Shown here in pieces: positions 24,590-36,440 of a stretch of DNA of 64,000 nt. Both the position numbers and the translations under genes were made by a program. The stretch is from Voacanga thouarsii (taxonomy: Eukaryota > Streptophyta > Magnoliopsida > Gentianales > Apocynaceae). The notes below the pieces were generated by a model, which did no database searches, was not told the origin of the DNA, and saw nothing but the letters and a program-made list of their open reading frames with translations. The stretch's first letter is position 1, and each line of letters begins with the position of its first letter. The DNA lies in the NCBI GenBank assembly GCA_026120185.1, contig JANUWF010002285.1, positions 682,001 through 746,000 on the forward strand, read 5' to 3'.

Positions 24590-25330
24590 TATAGCATCTC
24601 AATCACACATGGTCACTGGTGTAGTAAATGTTGATTTGATGGTGCATACATCTGACGGTGATGGTTTCACAGGCTCCAAGAGACTAATGAATTGGTGTGA
24701 CACAGATGAGGGTGAAGAAGATGACATTCCAGCAAACAGTCCATGTCATGAACCCAACATTCCTTCGCCAGATGATAGGAATGATATAACAAGGCCTTCC
24801 GATATGAAATGTTGAAGTTGTATTCTTATTATGAGGGAAAATCTAGAGGGCATGTTGTGACTGAATTTAATGCATAGGTTGGTCTATTCAGGAACAAATT
24901 ACCAATTCAACAAGGGCATAGAGGTCTAGATGTTTACAATGTCAATTTGAGGGAGATCATGCAGTTGCCAAAAGTGGAGTATATATAGTTTACATTATTC
25001 GCATGGGTTTGCAAAATGTTGTCACAGAGGTTGGAGTCACATTGACTTTGTTTTGGAGTTTTATACTAGAAGGAATTACGAGTTGACATATGAGGGTCAA
25101 TTTTGCCCTGTGGCGGATAAACAATATTAGAGACCTTTAACTTTTACGCTTGCATCTGTGGAAGAAATGATGAGGAATGAACTTCTTGGTCATCTGTGAA
25201 CATCGAGGATACCTTGTGATATGGATTAATGCACACCCAACTCTTCTCCAAGATGTAACAACTGTCATAGGGGTGGACATACTAGAAGAAATTGTACTAA
25301 TAATACTTTTAGTGTCTCAAGAGATTAGCT
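24590..25330 (+). pseudogene. mudrA: mudrA-like MULE transposase, C-terminal part (SWIM and zinc knuckle)
   Basis: Broken plus-strand frames give an acidic linker (DTDEGEEDDIPANSP), then a degenerate SWIM finger (CSCQKW ... YSHGFAKC; the family's third Cys is Tyr here), the following YELTYEGQFCPVADKQY block, and a clear CCHC zinc knuckle CNNCHRGGHTRRNC (CX2CX4HX4C) near 25247-25290. SWIM plus CCHC in this order is the C-terminus of MULE transposases. The catalytic DDE domain that should precede it is absent, and stops interrupt each segment. Confidence 0.8.
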
Positions 25331-25664
25331 CATTTATTCAACTATTCCATTATATCCTATTTCATTGTATTTTGACTATGGTTTCTCTATGGTACTTGTA
25401 ATATTGGAATTTATATTTTGAATGCTTCAATAGACTATGTAAATGTACTCTATTACCAAATTTTTAGACAATTATTTTGTTATTATTGTAATATTGTTAT
25501 ATTATTTTATTGAATTATGAATGGTTTAAGATGATGTCAGATGTATAGTTCTGTTGCATTCTGAGTTGAGTAAATGTACAGTTTTTTGATGCATTCTGGA
25601 GTTTGATGCATGGAAGATTAGGTCACATTATAAATGTGACCTTAATCTTCTAATTGTCCAAAAT
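25331..25664 (+). other. MULE right subterminal region with hairpin
   Basis: Non-coding. It contains a perfect short hairpin, AGGTCACATT-ata-AATGTGACCT, at 25620-25642, related to the internal copies near 20600 and to 10810-10850. Confidence 0.6.
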
Positions 25665-25837
25665 TTCCTATTTTTCTTTGTGGAAAATAAAAATAGGTCG
25701 ATATGATCGCATTATGTAAATGCGCCCTCATTTTAAATGGTAGAATTTATGCGACCTCACTATATTCGGAAAATCGGTTGGAACTACCCCACTGTCGGAA
25801 TTTGGGTAGAAATCAGTCCCATTTTTCGGAATTCCCG
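25665..25837 (-). repeat. MULE right terminal inverted repeat
   Basis: Reverse complement of the left TIR (10625-10793), ending cggaattcccg directly against the TSD copy at 25838-25846. Confidence 0.92.
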
Positions 25838-25846
25838 ATGATGTAC

Positions 25847-26177
25847 ACTTTTTTGTATCATCTTTTTTTTAACTTTTCTTCACTTGTCCTCAAACCACCA
25901 TTTTGTCTTATCTCCACTAATTTTCTTCTTCCTTTTATTCTCTTATTCCATTTCTATAACATTGCCATTGTTGTTGTGTGTATTAGGTCCATTTTACTCG
26001 TACTTTTCCAAAGCTATTTAATTTCGTTTCTCTATGCATATACTCCGACAAATTAGACACAAGCTGTTTAATACAAAGGGCATACTTGATTGTCTTAGCA
26101 TGATGCATTCTCAAATTACTCAAAACAAGTTAGTCTATGCCATACTCTATATAAGTGTATATAAAAGTAACTCACCT
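25847..26177. other. Sequence between the MULE and the chromovirus-type element
   Basis: Pyrimidine-rich plus strand, continuing the pre-MULE locus (8782-10624). Its last five bases (cacct) are the TSD of the next element, whose other flank resumes at 46631. No gene recognised. Confidence 0.45.
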
Positions 26178-27284
26178 TGATATGAGCTTGAGGAAGTAAG
26201 TCTTTCAAGATCTAAAAATGGCTTTTGTTTAAACTTTAGTAAAGTAGAAGGACTTTAAGACAAGCAAAACAAACAAGAAAAGGATATAAAGAGATCAAGA
26301 AAAGTAACAAAGTAAAATCTTTTTTTTTTCACAAACAAAGAACCCTAAAAGAATTAGCTTTCAGAACACCAAATTTAGTAGATAAGGCCTACCACAACAA
26401 CACCTTAGAACCCTTGACTTAGAAATAAATCAAGAACTAAAAGGATAGGAAATTGTGGCCATTCAAACAAGAAATAACAAGAATCCTAAATGGTATACAA
26501 GAAGAGCCCTTGTTGATTTCCTAGTTTAATTATCCTTAGAGTTTATAGACACACTTACTCAAGGGTGGACTAAGCCCTTAGGTTGGTCTTGAATTGATGT
26601 TGAATAAGGAATCTTTCCATGCTTCAAGATGAATCTTCATTCATGTTAAAAATATGATATATGTTGTTCTTGTTCTTACAATACAAAAGCATTATATAAG
26701 CGTGTTCTGTTCCTGAACTACAGACTTTCATATATTATAAAATGACCTACAAATAGCTGAAAAACATCAAGGGTTCGATTTCAAAGCACGGCCGGCACTG
26801 GGTAGGTCTCCTAGGGGGCGTCGAGTCCATTTTAGCTGAATAGTTCCCCTTCTCAAAAAGTTAAAACAAAAAACGGGACATAACTAGTCTACAGCCAGTG
26901 CTGGGTCGGGCTACTAGGGCCAATACTGAGTCCCTTCTGGTGGAACAGTACATGCTTCAAAAATTAGAATTTTACAAACCACAGCCTACACCTAGTCGGG
27001 CTACTCTGGCTAGCATTGAGTCTATTCTACTGGGCGACATTTCTGTATGAACTGCTTCCGGTTAACGTCCTTCGTACACCAGCAGCATGGTCCGTTCTCG
27101 ATCCTTTTCCAGTAATACCCATATGCTATCCCACTTAAAATGTGCTTGTAGATATACTTGAAGGTTGTGTTGCAATTGTTCGGCACGGGCTCTTGTCAAT
27201 AGACTGAGCAAGCTCGATTTTGGTTCGATTTTGTCCTCTCCCCCTTCTTAAGCTCGATCCCCGTGGCCTAGTTGATTCCTATTA
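26178..27284 (-). repeat. 3' LTR of the chromovirus-type element
   Basis: 1107 bp, pairing with 45518-46625 at roughly 90% in the part compared by eye. The outer base is decayed (ends cctatta for cctatca). Carries the GC-rich phrase at about 26790-27035. Confidence 0.92.
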
Positions 27285-27294
27285 TTTCCCCCTC
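27285..27294 (-). other. Polypurine tract
   Basis: Minus strand GAGGGGGAAA, directly beside the 3' LTR. Confidence 0.8.
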
Positions 27295-27299
27295 ATTAG

Positions 27300-28485
27300 A
27301 ATGGATTCATCCTTGAATCATAACCTACATTATAAGGAGAAAGATCAGCTATATTAAAAGTATCACTTACATTATACTCACCCAGTAGATCAATCTTGTA
27401 GGCGTTATCTCCATATCGCTCAAGAACTTGAAATGGGCCATCTCCTCATGGTTCGAGCTTTAATTTGCATTAGGTGGGAAATCTCTCCTTGCACAAATAC
27501 ACCTAAACCCAGTCTCTTAGCTCGGATATCACCTGCTTTCTTCCTTAGTTGTGCTTGCATGCAATGGCCTCATTCCGTTTTTCGATGAGAGTCTTAACTT
27601 TCTCGTGCATGGACTTAACCATCTCGGCCTTCTTTTTTCCATCAAGACTCAATCTTTCATCTACAAGAAAATGAGATAAATTTAATGGGGTTAATGGATT
27701 AAACCCATAGACAACTTGAAATGGAGAAAATGTAGTAGTAGAATGGACAATTCTATTATAGGCAAACTCTATATGTGGAAGACATTCTTCCCAGTTCTTC
27801 AAGTTCCTCCTTATGATTGTTCATAGTAGTTGCGTGAGGGTCCGGTTGACAACCTCCGTTTGTCCATCCATTTGTGGGTGACAAGTTGTAGAAAACAATA
27901 AGTTAGTTTCAAGTTTTGCCCACAATATTCTCCTAAAATGACTTAAAAATTTAGTATCCCTATTCGATACAATTCTCCATGGTAACCCATGCAATCATAC
28001 CACTTCCTTGCAGAATAAACATGCAATATGAGTAGCATCATTAGTTTTTGCACAAGAAATAAAATGAACCATCTTAGAAAATTGATCAACAGCTACAAAG
28101 ATGGAATCATTTCCCCCTTAGTCCGTGGCAATCCTAATATGAAATCCATTGAAATATTTAACCAAGGTGCATTAGGGACGGGTAAAGGAGTATATAAACC
28201 CTAGGGTAGTGTTTTAGACTTGGCCCTTCTACATGTTATGCATGAATTACAATGTCTCTCTACATCTCCCCTCATTTTTTGCTAATAAAAATGCTCTTGC
28301 AAAATACCTAATGCTTTTGAATTCCCAAAATGTCCCATTAAACCTCCTCCATAAGCTTCCTTCAATAACAATTCTCTCAATGATCCTTTTGGTATGCAAA
28401 GTCTACTCTCTTTAAACAAAAATCCATCATGTTTATAAAACTTTTGGAAAGCACATTTTTCACAAGCATGATAAATCTCTCCCAA
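27300..28485 (-). pseudogene. Integrase domain of the chromovirus-type element
   Basis: Minus-strand translation shows the His-His-Cys-Cys zinc-binding region (EAYGGGLMGHFG, then HFY and CNSCITC), then the catalytic core with the first acidic residue in SMDF, the second in VSDRDTKF, and the Glu in [12 protein letters not shown]. It continues through [13 protein letters not shown] and [11 protein letters not shown] to a C-terminal DGPFQVLERYGDNAYKIDL block. At least three stops interrupt it (after the LP of the AKSKTLP block, before LHGLPW, before TIIRRN). Integrase would insert the cDNA copy into the host chromosome. Confidence 0.92.
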
Positions 28486-28769
28486 TTAATCATCCTTTAA
28501 ATATAAATTCTTAATAAGATCAAAACTAAGTAATTTTGCATACAAGGAATTTAAAAGTACATACCTGCGAGATAATGCGTCGACTACTACATTATCCTTA
28601 CCTTTCCTATATTTGATCACGTATGAAAATATACCAATGAACTCCATCCATTTTGCATGCCTTTTGTTCAAATTTTTTTAGCCTTTAAGATGCTTTAATG
28701 TTTAGAGATCAATATGGATGATAAATTCCCTAGGTAATAAATAATGTTGCCAATGGTGCAAGGTCCTCA
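28486..28769 (-). pseudogene. RNase H domain, C-terminal portion
   Basis: Minus strand: the HHWQHYLLPREFIIHI block with a stop after IDL, then [17 protein letters not shown] and the [14 protein letters not shown] block that ends RNase H in Gypsy pol. The N-terminal portion lies at 41532-41743 beyond the nested element; the break falls in the ELYALV region. Confidence 0.9.
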
Positions 28770-28774
28770 CTAAT

Positions 28775-30363
28775 TGATGCGTAAATTTTAGGTGCATAAA
28801 ATCATCAATTTTAAATCCACCCCTTAGTCACGTTTTAATTAAAACATTAATCCCAAAATGCACATGTGAGCAAGTATACTCATCGCAAGCATAGTATGGG
28901 AAATTAATGAGTATTGATCCTCAAAGGAACAAGTACACACTAATCAGTTTTCATTCATGATTTAATCGACCCCAAATAAAGTGAGAAAAGAATAAAAAGA
29001 AAAATAAAGAAATATATACAACTCAAGGATATAGGTTTATGCAATTTAAACACTTATCCTAGAAAACATGATAATGAACCAACTAGAAATTCTCTCAATT
29101 AATTATCATCTTGGCATTATAAAGGAATGCAAAGTAAGATTCAATCGTTTGTTAAGTCATGAATTTACTTAGATAAATTCCAATTCATTTGTCAATCCAT
29201 GGAATCCTATATTTTACTTCATATTAAAAGATTTGTAAATCAAGCTAACATAACCAAACCATGCATTAAGCTCATCATTCATATCTTGATTCAATTAGCA
29301 GATTTATCAATCAAGCCATTCTAACCAAAACATGCATGAATCTCAAATCTTCAAAAACATGAAATTAGCTAATAACCTTATGGCAAGGCGAAATTTACTT
29401 AACCTTTGATCACTTATTTCCAAAATCCTAACTTCATCGTTAAAATCCATTAAGATTCAACAAATATGAAATCAATGTAACGAAACTCCTAATATCATTT
29501 TGTTGAAGTCAATTAAAAGAACTCACATCAATAACCAATAAAATCAAGTAATCAAATACCAAAGATGACAAAGAATTGATCAAATAACTAAATTAACACA
29601 AAGTCATGAATTTCGAAATAATGTTAAATTACAATACAAGCATTGAATACATCATTGCTAAAGGAAAAGAAGACAAAAAGAAAAGAAAGCACTCATAGAC
29701 AAACCTCTTTCTTCTTCCTTGAAGACTCCCTTAAATAATCCTTCTTGATTTGGATGAACACCTTCTTCAATGAGAGATTCAAAATTTCTGCCTTTTAATT
29801 CACCTCTCTATGTTGAATATCCAACACTTGTGTTGTAGGCCTCTTGGATGCCAATTTCGTGGCTAAGAAAGTCTTGGCCGAGTAAGAGTAGGAAAATACC
29901 GAAATAATTGGATAAGCCCTAATTCCACGTATAGAATTTTCACCTCCAGAGCGTACCTAGCACTGGGTACCTCTGACCCACCTGGTTCCAGGTGCACTCT
30001 GTTCTTCTCCTATTTTTGCTCTATTTTTGGCCACTTCTCCTTGGTAGACAGATTGGACTCGGCGCCTAGTACACTTGCTAGACCTGGCACCATGTCTATT
30101 CTAGAAATCTCCTAATGTCGATTTAATTTCTTCTGCTAGAGCAGAATGGACCTCGTGCCTGATCTATTTGCTGGGCCTGGCGCCAGGTCTATTCTGGTTG
30201 TGTGCATTTCTGCTCGATTTTAACTTAAATCTACACATATTTGTCAAAACACCTTTTACAAGCAAAATGTCAAATAGGAAGGAATATCTCTAGTTGTTAC
30301 AACAAATGTATATTGAAACAACCTCAAATAACTAGGAAAAGAATAGTGATTTTAACCCTATCA
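28775..30363 (-). repeat. 3' LTR of the Athila/Tat-type element
   Basis: 1589 bp, TG...CA ends, matching 39919-41526. The GC-rich phrase occurs several times at 29945-30205, including a perfect 12-bp palindrome CCTGGCGCCAGG at 30176-30187. Confidence 0.93.
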
Positions 30364-30375
30364 CATACCCCCACC
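30364..30375 (-). other. Polypurine tract
   Basis: Minus strand GGGTGGGGGTATG, directly inside the 3' LTR. Confidence 0.8.
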
Positions 30376-31785
30376 CTTGAACATTTGCTTGTCCTCAAGC
30401 AAAATACTTTAGTCCAAGAAAAATTATCAAGAAAACATAAGTTCTTTCTCATTTAAAAATTTCTTCACCATAGCAAAGATCATGTATTCACTTCATACTT
30501 TAGATACAACCCTCATCATTCATACCCTTTGAAACATTAGACAAGACATCATAAAACTCTTGAAGTCAAATTAATCAAGTGCATACTTTAGTCTAAGAAG
30601 ATTATTTCACTCTTCAAGTAAAAATATAGATAATCTGAATCACATAAGTCAAGCTATCTACCAACTCAAATATTATAAATCCAAAAATTGCACACTCAAG
30701 TTATGATGTGTGGAAAGCACTCCAATTTTATCTCTCAAAAATTTTCAATGACTTAAGGAATTGATAGCCTCAAGTGCATGGATTTCTCTTCACACACCGT
30801 ATTGGCCCCCTTTATAGTCATCACTCATTATTTTTTTTTTTTCAACAATTCTTTCTTTTTATGCTCTTTCTTACCTTTTTGCCTTTAGGATAGCCTCAAG
30901 AAAATGCACCAAATTCACTTACTACATCTCCCTATATTGACTCCATTTTTCAGCTAAAGGTCTTCAATGATCATCAATAAGAGCTTTTTTTTTCCCCTCA
31001 ATTCACAACAACAATAGTATTGTTTCCACTCATTTTTTTTTCAACTCAAATCAATTTTTTTCAGCATTCTCCTTAATCTTTCCTGTCAAAGATCTTTTTT
31101 CAACTCACATTTTTCATCATAACTCAAAGCTAGCAAAATTTAAACTCATAATACAAGAGTTAGCCAATAAACTCTTCCTATATTCATCATATCTACTATA
31201 TTGCACTAGATAAGTCAAATAACATTCAAACACCAATGCATAAACAATATTAATCAAAATTCTCAAATTTTGACAAATATCTTATCTAATAAAACCAATT
31301 TCATCAAAATCCACCTAATGAATGACAAAACTCATATCCGAGTAAGAAAAAGAATTACAACCGTACTTAACAATAAAACCACTAAAATTTTTGAAAACTT
31401 TTATCACAAAATAAATAATCTGGAAAAGCACTTCTTTAACCTTATTCCCCCCCCCCCCACACACACACACTTAAACTGGCCAAAGATAAAATAATAAAAG
31501 TAGAGCCAAGAAGACCAAGATGAATAAAGAAGAAGAATAAATTAAAGAAGATACTTCCATTACATTGTTGTGCCACCATATTTGAAGCCACCTCAAGGAA
31601 GGGTCATTACAAGAGTATCTACTAAAAGAAAAGAAACAAAACAAAGAAAAAAAAACATAAATCTAGAAAAAGAAAAGAAAAAAAAATGAGACAATAAAAC
31701 AACTATCATGAGAAAGAAAATGAGATAGAAAGGAGTAATGGATAATCATGGCTCATAAAGGAGAACATCGAGATGTTCTAAAGTG
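30376..31785 (-). other. Non-coding 3' region of the Athila/Tat-type element
   Basis: Between integrase and PPT. AT-rich with poly(T) runs and a poly(C)/CA tract near 31447-31470; no frame survives. Athila elements may carry an env-like third frame here, but I see no trace of one. Confidence 0.6.
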
Positions 31786-32217
31786 TTAAGGGTTTCTCCT
31801 ACATATAGTTTTAATCGACTCCCATTCATCTTAATGATCCCCTGAGTTGGGTGAGAATCCTCAATAACTTCAAATAGACAAACTTGATGTATCATATACG
31901 GCCATGACCATCAAGATCTTAACTTACCCAGAAAAAGTCTAAGCCTAGAATTAAAGACTAATACCTTATCTCCTTTTTGAAACTCATGGGAAGAACGAAT
32001 ATGCCTATCATGACATTGTTTCTTCTTATTTTTTTTTTTAAATCCATGAATTATGGTAGGCATCATTTTGCCACTTATCCAACTTATTTACTTGAAGCAT
32101 TCTTTCTTTTCTTGCAAGATGAAGGTTATAGTTGATAAGCTTTATTGCCCAATGAGCCCTATGTTCAACTTCTACCGGTAGATGACATGATTTCCAATAC
32201 ACCATTGATAGGGGGTC
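31786..32217 (-). pseudogene. Integrase C-terminal part of the Athila/Tat-type element
   Basis: Minus-strand translation gives MVYWKSCHLPVEVEHRAHWA, then the INYNLHLARKERMLQVNKLD block and, after breaks, LFLGKLRS*WSWPYMIHQV and the IIKMNGSRLKLYVG ending. This is the canonical end of Athila/Tat pol. It continues directly from the core at 36476-37200; the solo LTR at 32218-36435 lies between them. Confidence 0.9.
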
Positions 32218-34528
32218 TGTAACACCCCACTACCTAGGCCCAACAGGGCTGAGGATGTCACCCCATCTAAAGAACAAGGGGTCTTTATAACTAGGTCACA
32301 CAAATGAAATTAAAAATAATAATTTAAAAGTGAACTTATTACAACCCAAAAATTCAGGAACAAATCCAAAATAAATTATTTACTATCATCTCTCAAAACA
32401 ACACATAAAATAAATAACATAGAGTCTAAAAAGTAGGCAGAAAATCTAGCTACTCATCTCTATAGCAGGATCGACCTGAAAACATGGCATAAAAGGTGAT
32501 GAGATAAAAATATCAGTAAACTCGTGTGTGCTTTGAGTGTTCTAGGTAAAATAGTTCATATATGCAAGTTGTAAAAATTGTGAAATAGAAAGTGCTAGTA
32601 AGCAATAAATAAGGTTAAAAATAAAGAGTAGCATTTTGCTTTTCAAACCATACATGTGCACAATAAATACAACCACTCAAATGGGTGGGCATGGGTTACC
32701 ACACGTTAGCCCTCATGACCATATAACGGTCAGAATGCCACACTTTGTATAGACTGACAAAAGGTAAGTGATCGGCCTACCGGGTGAGATATTCCTCCTT
32801 CTCAACACCTAAACTTACCGGTTGTCCACTCCGAAAATACACAGTCCACATGACTGAAACTTGCTAGCTCGGACCGGCATGACCTACTGGACTGGCATCC
32901 TATCCAGGAAGGACTCACCCCTCAGAGGTGACCACCTACTGAGAGACTTATCCTAACTCTTCAAAGACTAGTCCTAGTAGTCTACTCTTATTAAGTACTC
33001 AATGTTGATTGTCCCACTTGGGAGAAAACTGATAATACATTGTTTTATTTGGAAATGACAATTAAGGATTTCTAAAATTCGTGTCAAAGTTGGTTTTTGG
33101 AAAGAGTTTAGTGTTTGTGCAAAACTACTTGTTTGATTTTCAAATGATTTGTTTGACTAAATAAGAAAGGAAACAGTCCTTAATTGTCTTTACAAAATGA
33201 GTATCCATACACTTCGCGTTTGGCTTGCCATAGTAACCTTTTTGTCATCAAATAAGTTTATGTAGAAGCTTATCTAATCCTTTGCTTGATCAAAATCAAG
33301 AATCTTCCAAAGCTGACCTAACCCCGCCTAGGGTAAACATAAGTCATATGGGTTATACTCAAGCTATATTCGATTCCACAAATAATCCTAGTTCAACTTA
33401 TTACAATCATAACCATAATGTCCTAAGCTTTAAGACTAGATAGTAAAGGCTTTTATAAAATAAGATTAGCTTTAAAATAACTGGGGGTTGTAAAATAATT
33501 ACTAAGAAGTTATAGGCTTAAATAATAAATCTTGAGTGTTGTTGTTAATAAATAAACTAGGGTTTCATTAGTGAAGAATCCTAAGTTCTAGGTGATATTA
33601 ATAAATGGTCATTCTTAAATAAAAAATTTTAAAGTAAATATTAAATTATTGCTAATCTCTTAATTAATAATTAATAGATAGAAAATAAGTAAAATTAATA
33701 ATAAATACATTTTAATAAATATTGCTTAGCAAATAAATATCATATTTATGAATATATGGCCTACAAGATTAATATTTTACTTATTATTATTATTTATATA
33801 AAAGGTTTTGTTTATTGTTATTATCATTTATAAATATTTATATATTACAAAAGATTTAATTTATTTGGCTAAAATATCACTATTTCATTTAATATTCCAA
33901 TTCCAAAACTTCCTAGGTCTTTCAAAATCTTTGGAGGAAAATATAGTATTAATTTTAATTATCGTAATAAAATTAGCTAATTAAAATAACTTAGGATCAA
34001 CAAGGTCATGATCATAATTTTCCTATTGCTAACAAGAATCATGAACATATACCCCAACATCAATCAACAAACTATCCTATTCATGAATAAAGGCTTAAAT
34101 CCATACCTACTATCACATGGCCAAATCTCTACTAAGCATAATCATAGTCATGGCTTCAATGAAAATAAGAACATAATACCCTATACACCAAAGGTGACAT
34201 AATATCTAGCATGCTTAAACATTCATACTCACTTAATACATAAAGAACATGCATCGATCCATAAGGAATTTCATATAGCTTAACCATGGCCAAACATTCT
34301 CATGCTCCAATCTCAACTCCTTTATAATTAGTATATACTCAATCTCTAATCATATTCTATCCCTTTCTATCAATATCTAAGAGACATAACTTTAGAATTG
34401 AAGAGAAGGTTAAAGAGAAATACTTGGTTGATGACTATCTCGATGAAGATTTAAGGAGATCCACGTGCTTGAGAGGCTTGAACCATCCAAGAGAGGAGAA
34501 GGAAAACGGCCATGGTTGTAGCAACCAT

Positions 34529-34534
<6 letters not shown>

Positions 34535-34564
<30 letters not shown>
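34535..34564. repeat. (GA)n microsatellite
   Basis: About 15 GA units, within the solo LTR. Confidence 0.9.
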
Positions 34565-34568
<4 letters not shown>

Positions 34569-36128
34569 TAGTATGACATGTTAAAGTTTGAAGGGAAGAA
34601 GATGAACAAAAGCTGTTCTTGGTTACCTTGATGATGTTCTTGAGACTTCAAGAAAAATTTTGGTTTTTTATCCGATTGTAATTTTTTTTTTGAGATTTGA
34701 TGTTATAAAATCCAGAAATAGACTCTAGGGAGTATGTAGGCATGTTCTAGAGTTTTTGGGAGGGATTGGTGGTGTTTAGAGTGGTCTTAGGCTTGAAGAA
34801 AGGTAGTGTAGTGTTCTTGGTAAAAATGGAGAGAATTAGAGAGAAGTGCTGGACGAAATTGCTGAAGGGGTTAGCCGAATGATTGAGAAGGTTCTAGGAT
34901 TTTGATTTTCAGATTAGAGGGAAGAGAGAAATCTGGTTGTTTGAAATTCAAATGGAGAAATTTATGGAGAGTAAAAGATATGGTAATGATGTTTGATTGA
35001 TGGAAGTTCCTTGGAGCTACAATGGAGCCGGCTGGTTTGCTGAAATGAATGAGGGTTGAAGGAGCTATAAGTCTGGCCGAAATTCTAAGTTCAATGGTGG
35101 GAGAATTTTTGGGTTTTGGAAGCTTAATCCAAGGGTGTTTTCATGGAGCAATTGCTGAAATTTTTTAACTTCAAATGGAAGTTTGATTGGAGTGATTGTA
35201 GGAGAAATTTGAGGAGTGGCTATGGAGTCTAATTGTGTAAGGTCAGTGGAAGGGGCAATGGAGTTCAGTTCATGGCTGAACAAAGGTAAACTCACAGAAG
35301 TTTGAGGTGATTTTCAGACAAGGCTTGAAAAGGGAGCAAGGCTGGAATTTTCTGGTTGAGATTCGAATTGTTTGCTGGAATTTGCTATGCAATTTTTCTG
35401 CAAAGTTCCAGCCAATTTGCAGAGGGTTTGGAGAGGTATTTAAGGGTCCTTTAAGGCTACTTTCCAGCCTTCTATATGGAGGAAAAGTAGAGGTAATTTA
35501 TTGGTTTGAAGGGTAGAAGAAACAGCTTGTTTTTGGTCTGCTATGCATCGAAGTTGTCCAGAATTTTTTTCTGGTTTGCGCAGCTTTGTGCAGTCCGGGT
35601 TTTGGCAAAGAATTTTAGTCTTCAAGCTGAGTGAGTTGGCCATTTTTCTGGCAGCAATTGAGTAAGGAAGATGGCTAAGGTTTTTGAAAGCTAGGCTGCC
35701 CAAGAATCTAGAAAAATTTCATATTTCTTCCATGGAAAAGATAAACACTATGGAGTGGAGTTTGAAGGTCCAACCATGGAAATTAATTTCTCTTGGGAAC
35801 CTTCCTTAACCCCCTCCCTATTTTCAGTCCAATCTCCAACCTCTAAGAATTACTTTCAAAATTTAAAGGCCAATAAACCTTGCTGAATTTTCTGGAATCA
35901 AAACATAGATTTGGATAAATTGAACAAATTTAATTAGTAAGGAATTTAGTGTAAGCTAGGAAATAAAAATACATGAATCCCTTAAGAATACTTTTTAGGA
36001 CATAAGAATAGGATTAGGACATTCCCTTCATGACTCCCCTAGGACAACTCTCCTATTTTTACTTATGGAATGCAAGGGACGAAAATTCCACCTTAAATTA
36101 AAATAATCATGACAAAAACTTAAATGAT

Positions 36129-36183
36129 GGGATTTGAACTCAAGACCTTAGAGATTAATTCCAAAGCTCTAACCACTACACTA
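36129..36183 (-). other. tRNA-like A box / B box pair within the solo LTR
   Basis: On the minus strand an A-box match (TAGTGTAGTGG, perfect to TRGYNNANNGG) at 36173-36183 is followed 33 bp later by a B-box match (GTTCAAATCCC) at 36129-36139. The flanks do not pair as an acceptor stem, so this is not a functional tRNA gene. A similar pair sits at nearly the same distance from the end of the 56171-59387 LTR. Confidence 0.6.
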
Positions 36184-36440
36184 CAACAACTCTTGTTCTT
36201 ATTTTCTCTCCCAAATATTCTTCCTATTTAATCCTCAAGCTATCTTCTTATTTTAATCTCATGCAAAATTACCATTTTGCTCTTCCTACTCAATAAGTAT
36301 AACTAAGCCTTCTAGACTATACATCATAATTCTAAAGCACATAAAATCATTCAAAAATACATATATTCATGCAAAGAAATATGATATGCATCCTGACCCC
36401 CTTACCCTAGGGTTGGCTTTAGGTGGGGTTTCACAGGATC

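Larger units (their letters stand above)
10625..25837. mobile_element. MULE carrying a PMD gene and mudrA remnants
   Basis: Both ends begin, reading inward, CGGGAATTCCGAAAAATG. They are flanked by a perfect 9-bp direct repeat, atgatgtac, at 10616-10624 and 25838-25846; a 9-bp TSD is the hallmark of Mutator elements. The span is 15,213 bp. Subtracting the nested Gypsy element (11854-17264) and solo LTR (21674-23585), each with one TSD copy, leaves about 7.9 kb. Plus-strand content in order: leader region, PMD pseudogene (17686 to about 20125), and the N-terminal and C-terminal parts of a mudrA-type transposase (about 21066-21580 and 24590-25330). The DDE core is missing, so it can no longer be autonomous. 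Confidence 0.93.
32218..36435 (+). mobile_element. Solo LTR of the TGTAACACCCC family, innermost level of the nest
   Basis: 4218 bp beginning TGTAACACCCCAC and ending GGGGTTTCACA, with an imperfect 5-bp TSD (gggtc at 32213-32217, ggatc at 36436-36440). It interrupts integrase coding that resumes on either side. Shared blocks with 56171-59387 and, inverted, 48053-52950: ggggtctttataac near 32278, and the 'agactagtcctagtag..ctac' and 'ttaagtactcaatgttgattgt' blocks near 32965-33020. Long LTRs with these ends are typical of Tekay/Del-like chromoviruses, but with no internal region the lineage is inference. (GA)n lies at 34535-34564 and a tRNA-like A/B-box pair near 36129-36183. True orientation is uncertain because the ends are inverted repeats. 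Confidence 0.88.

Noticed and set aside
27300..27545. Chromodomain at the end of the chromovirus-type integrase
   Set aside because: The C-terminal DGPFQVLERYGDNAYKIDL block is readable but nothing with the aromatic chromodomain pattern follows before the PPT.
30376..31785. Env-like third frame of an Athila element
   Set aside because: No open frame, signal peptide or transmembrane segment can be seen in any frame.
36129..36183. Functional tRNA gene
   Set aside because: A and B boxes are present but no acceptor stem pairs, and the feature repeats within an LTR family; reported as tRNA-like only.
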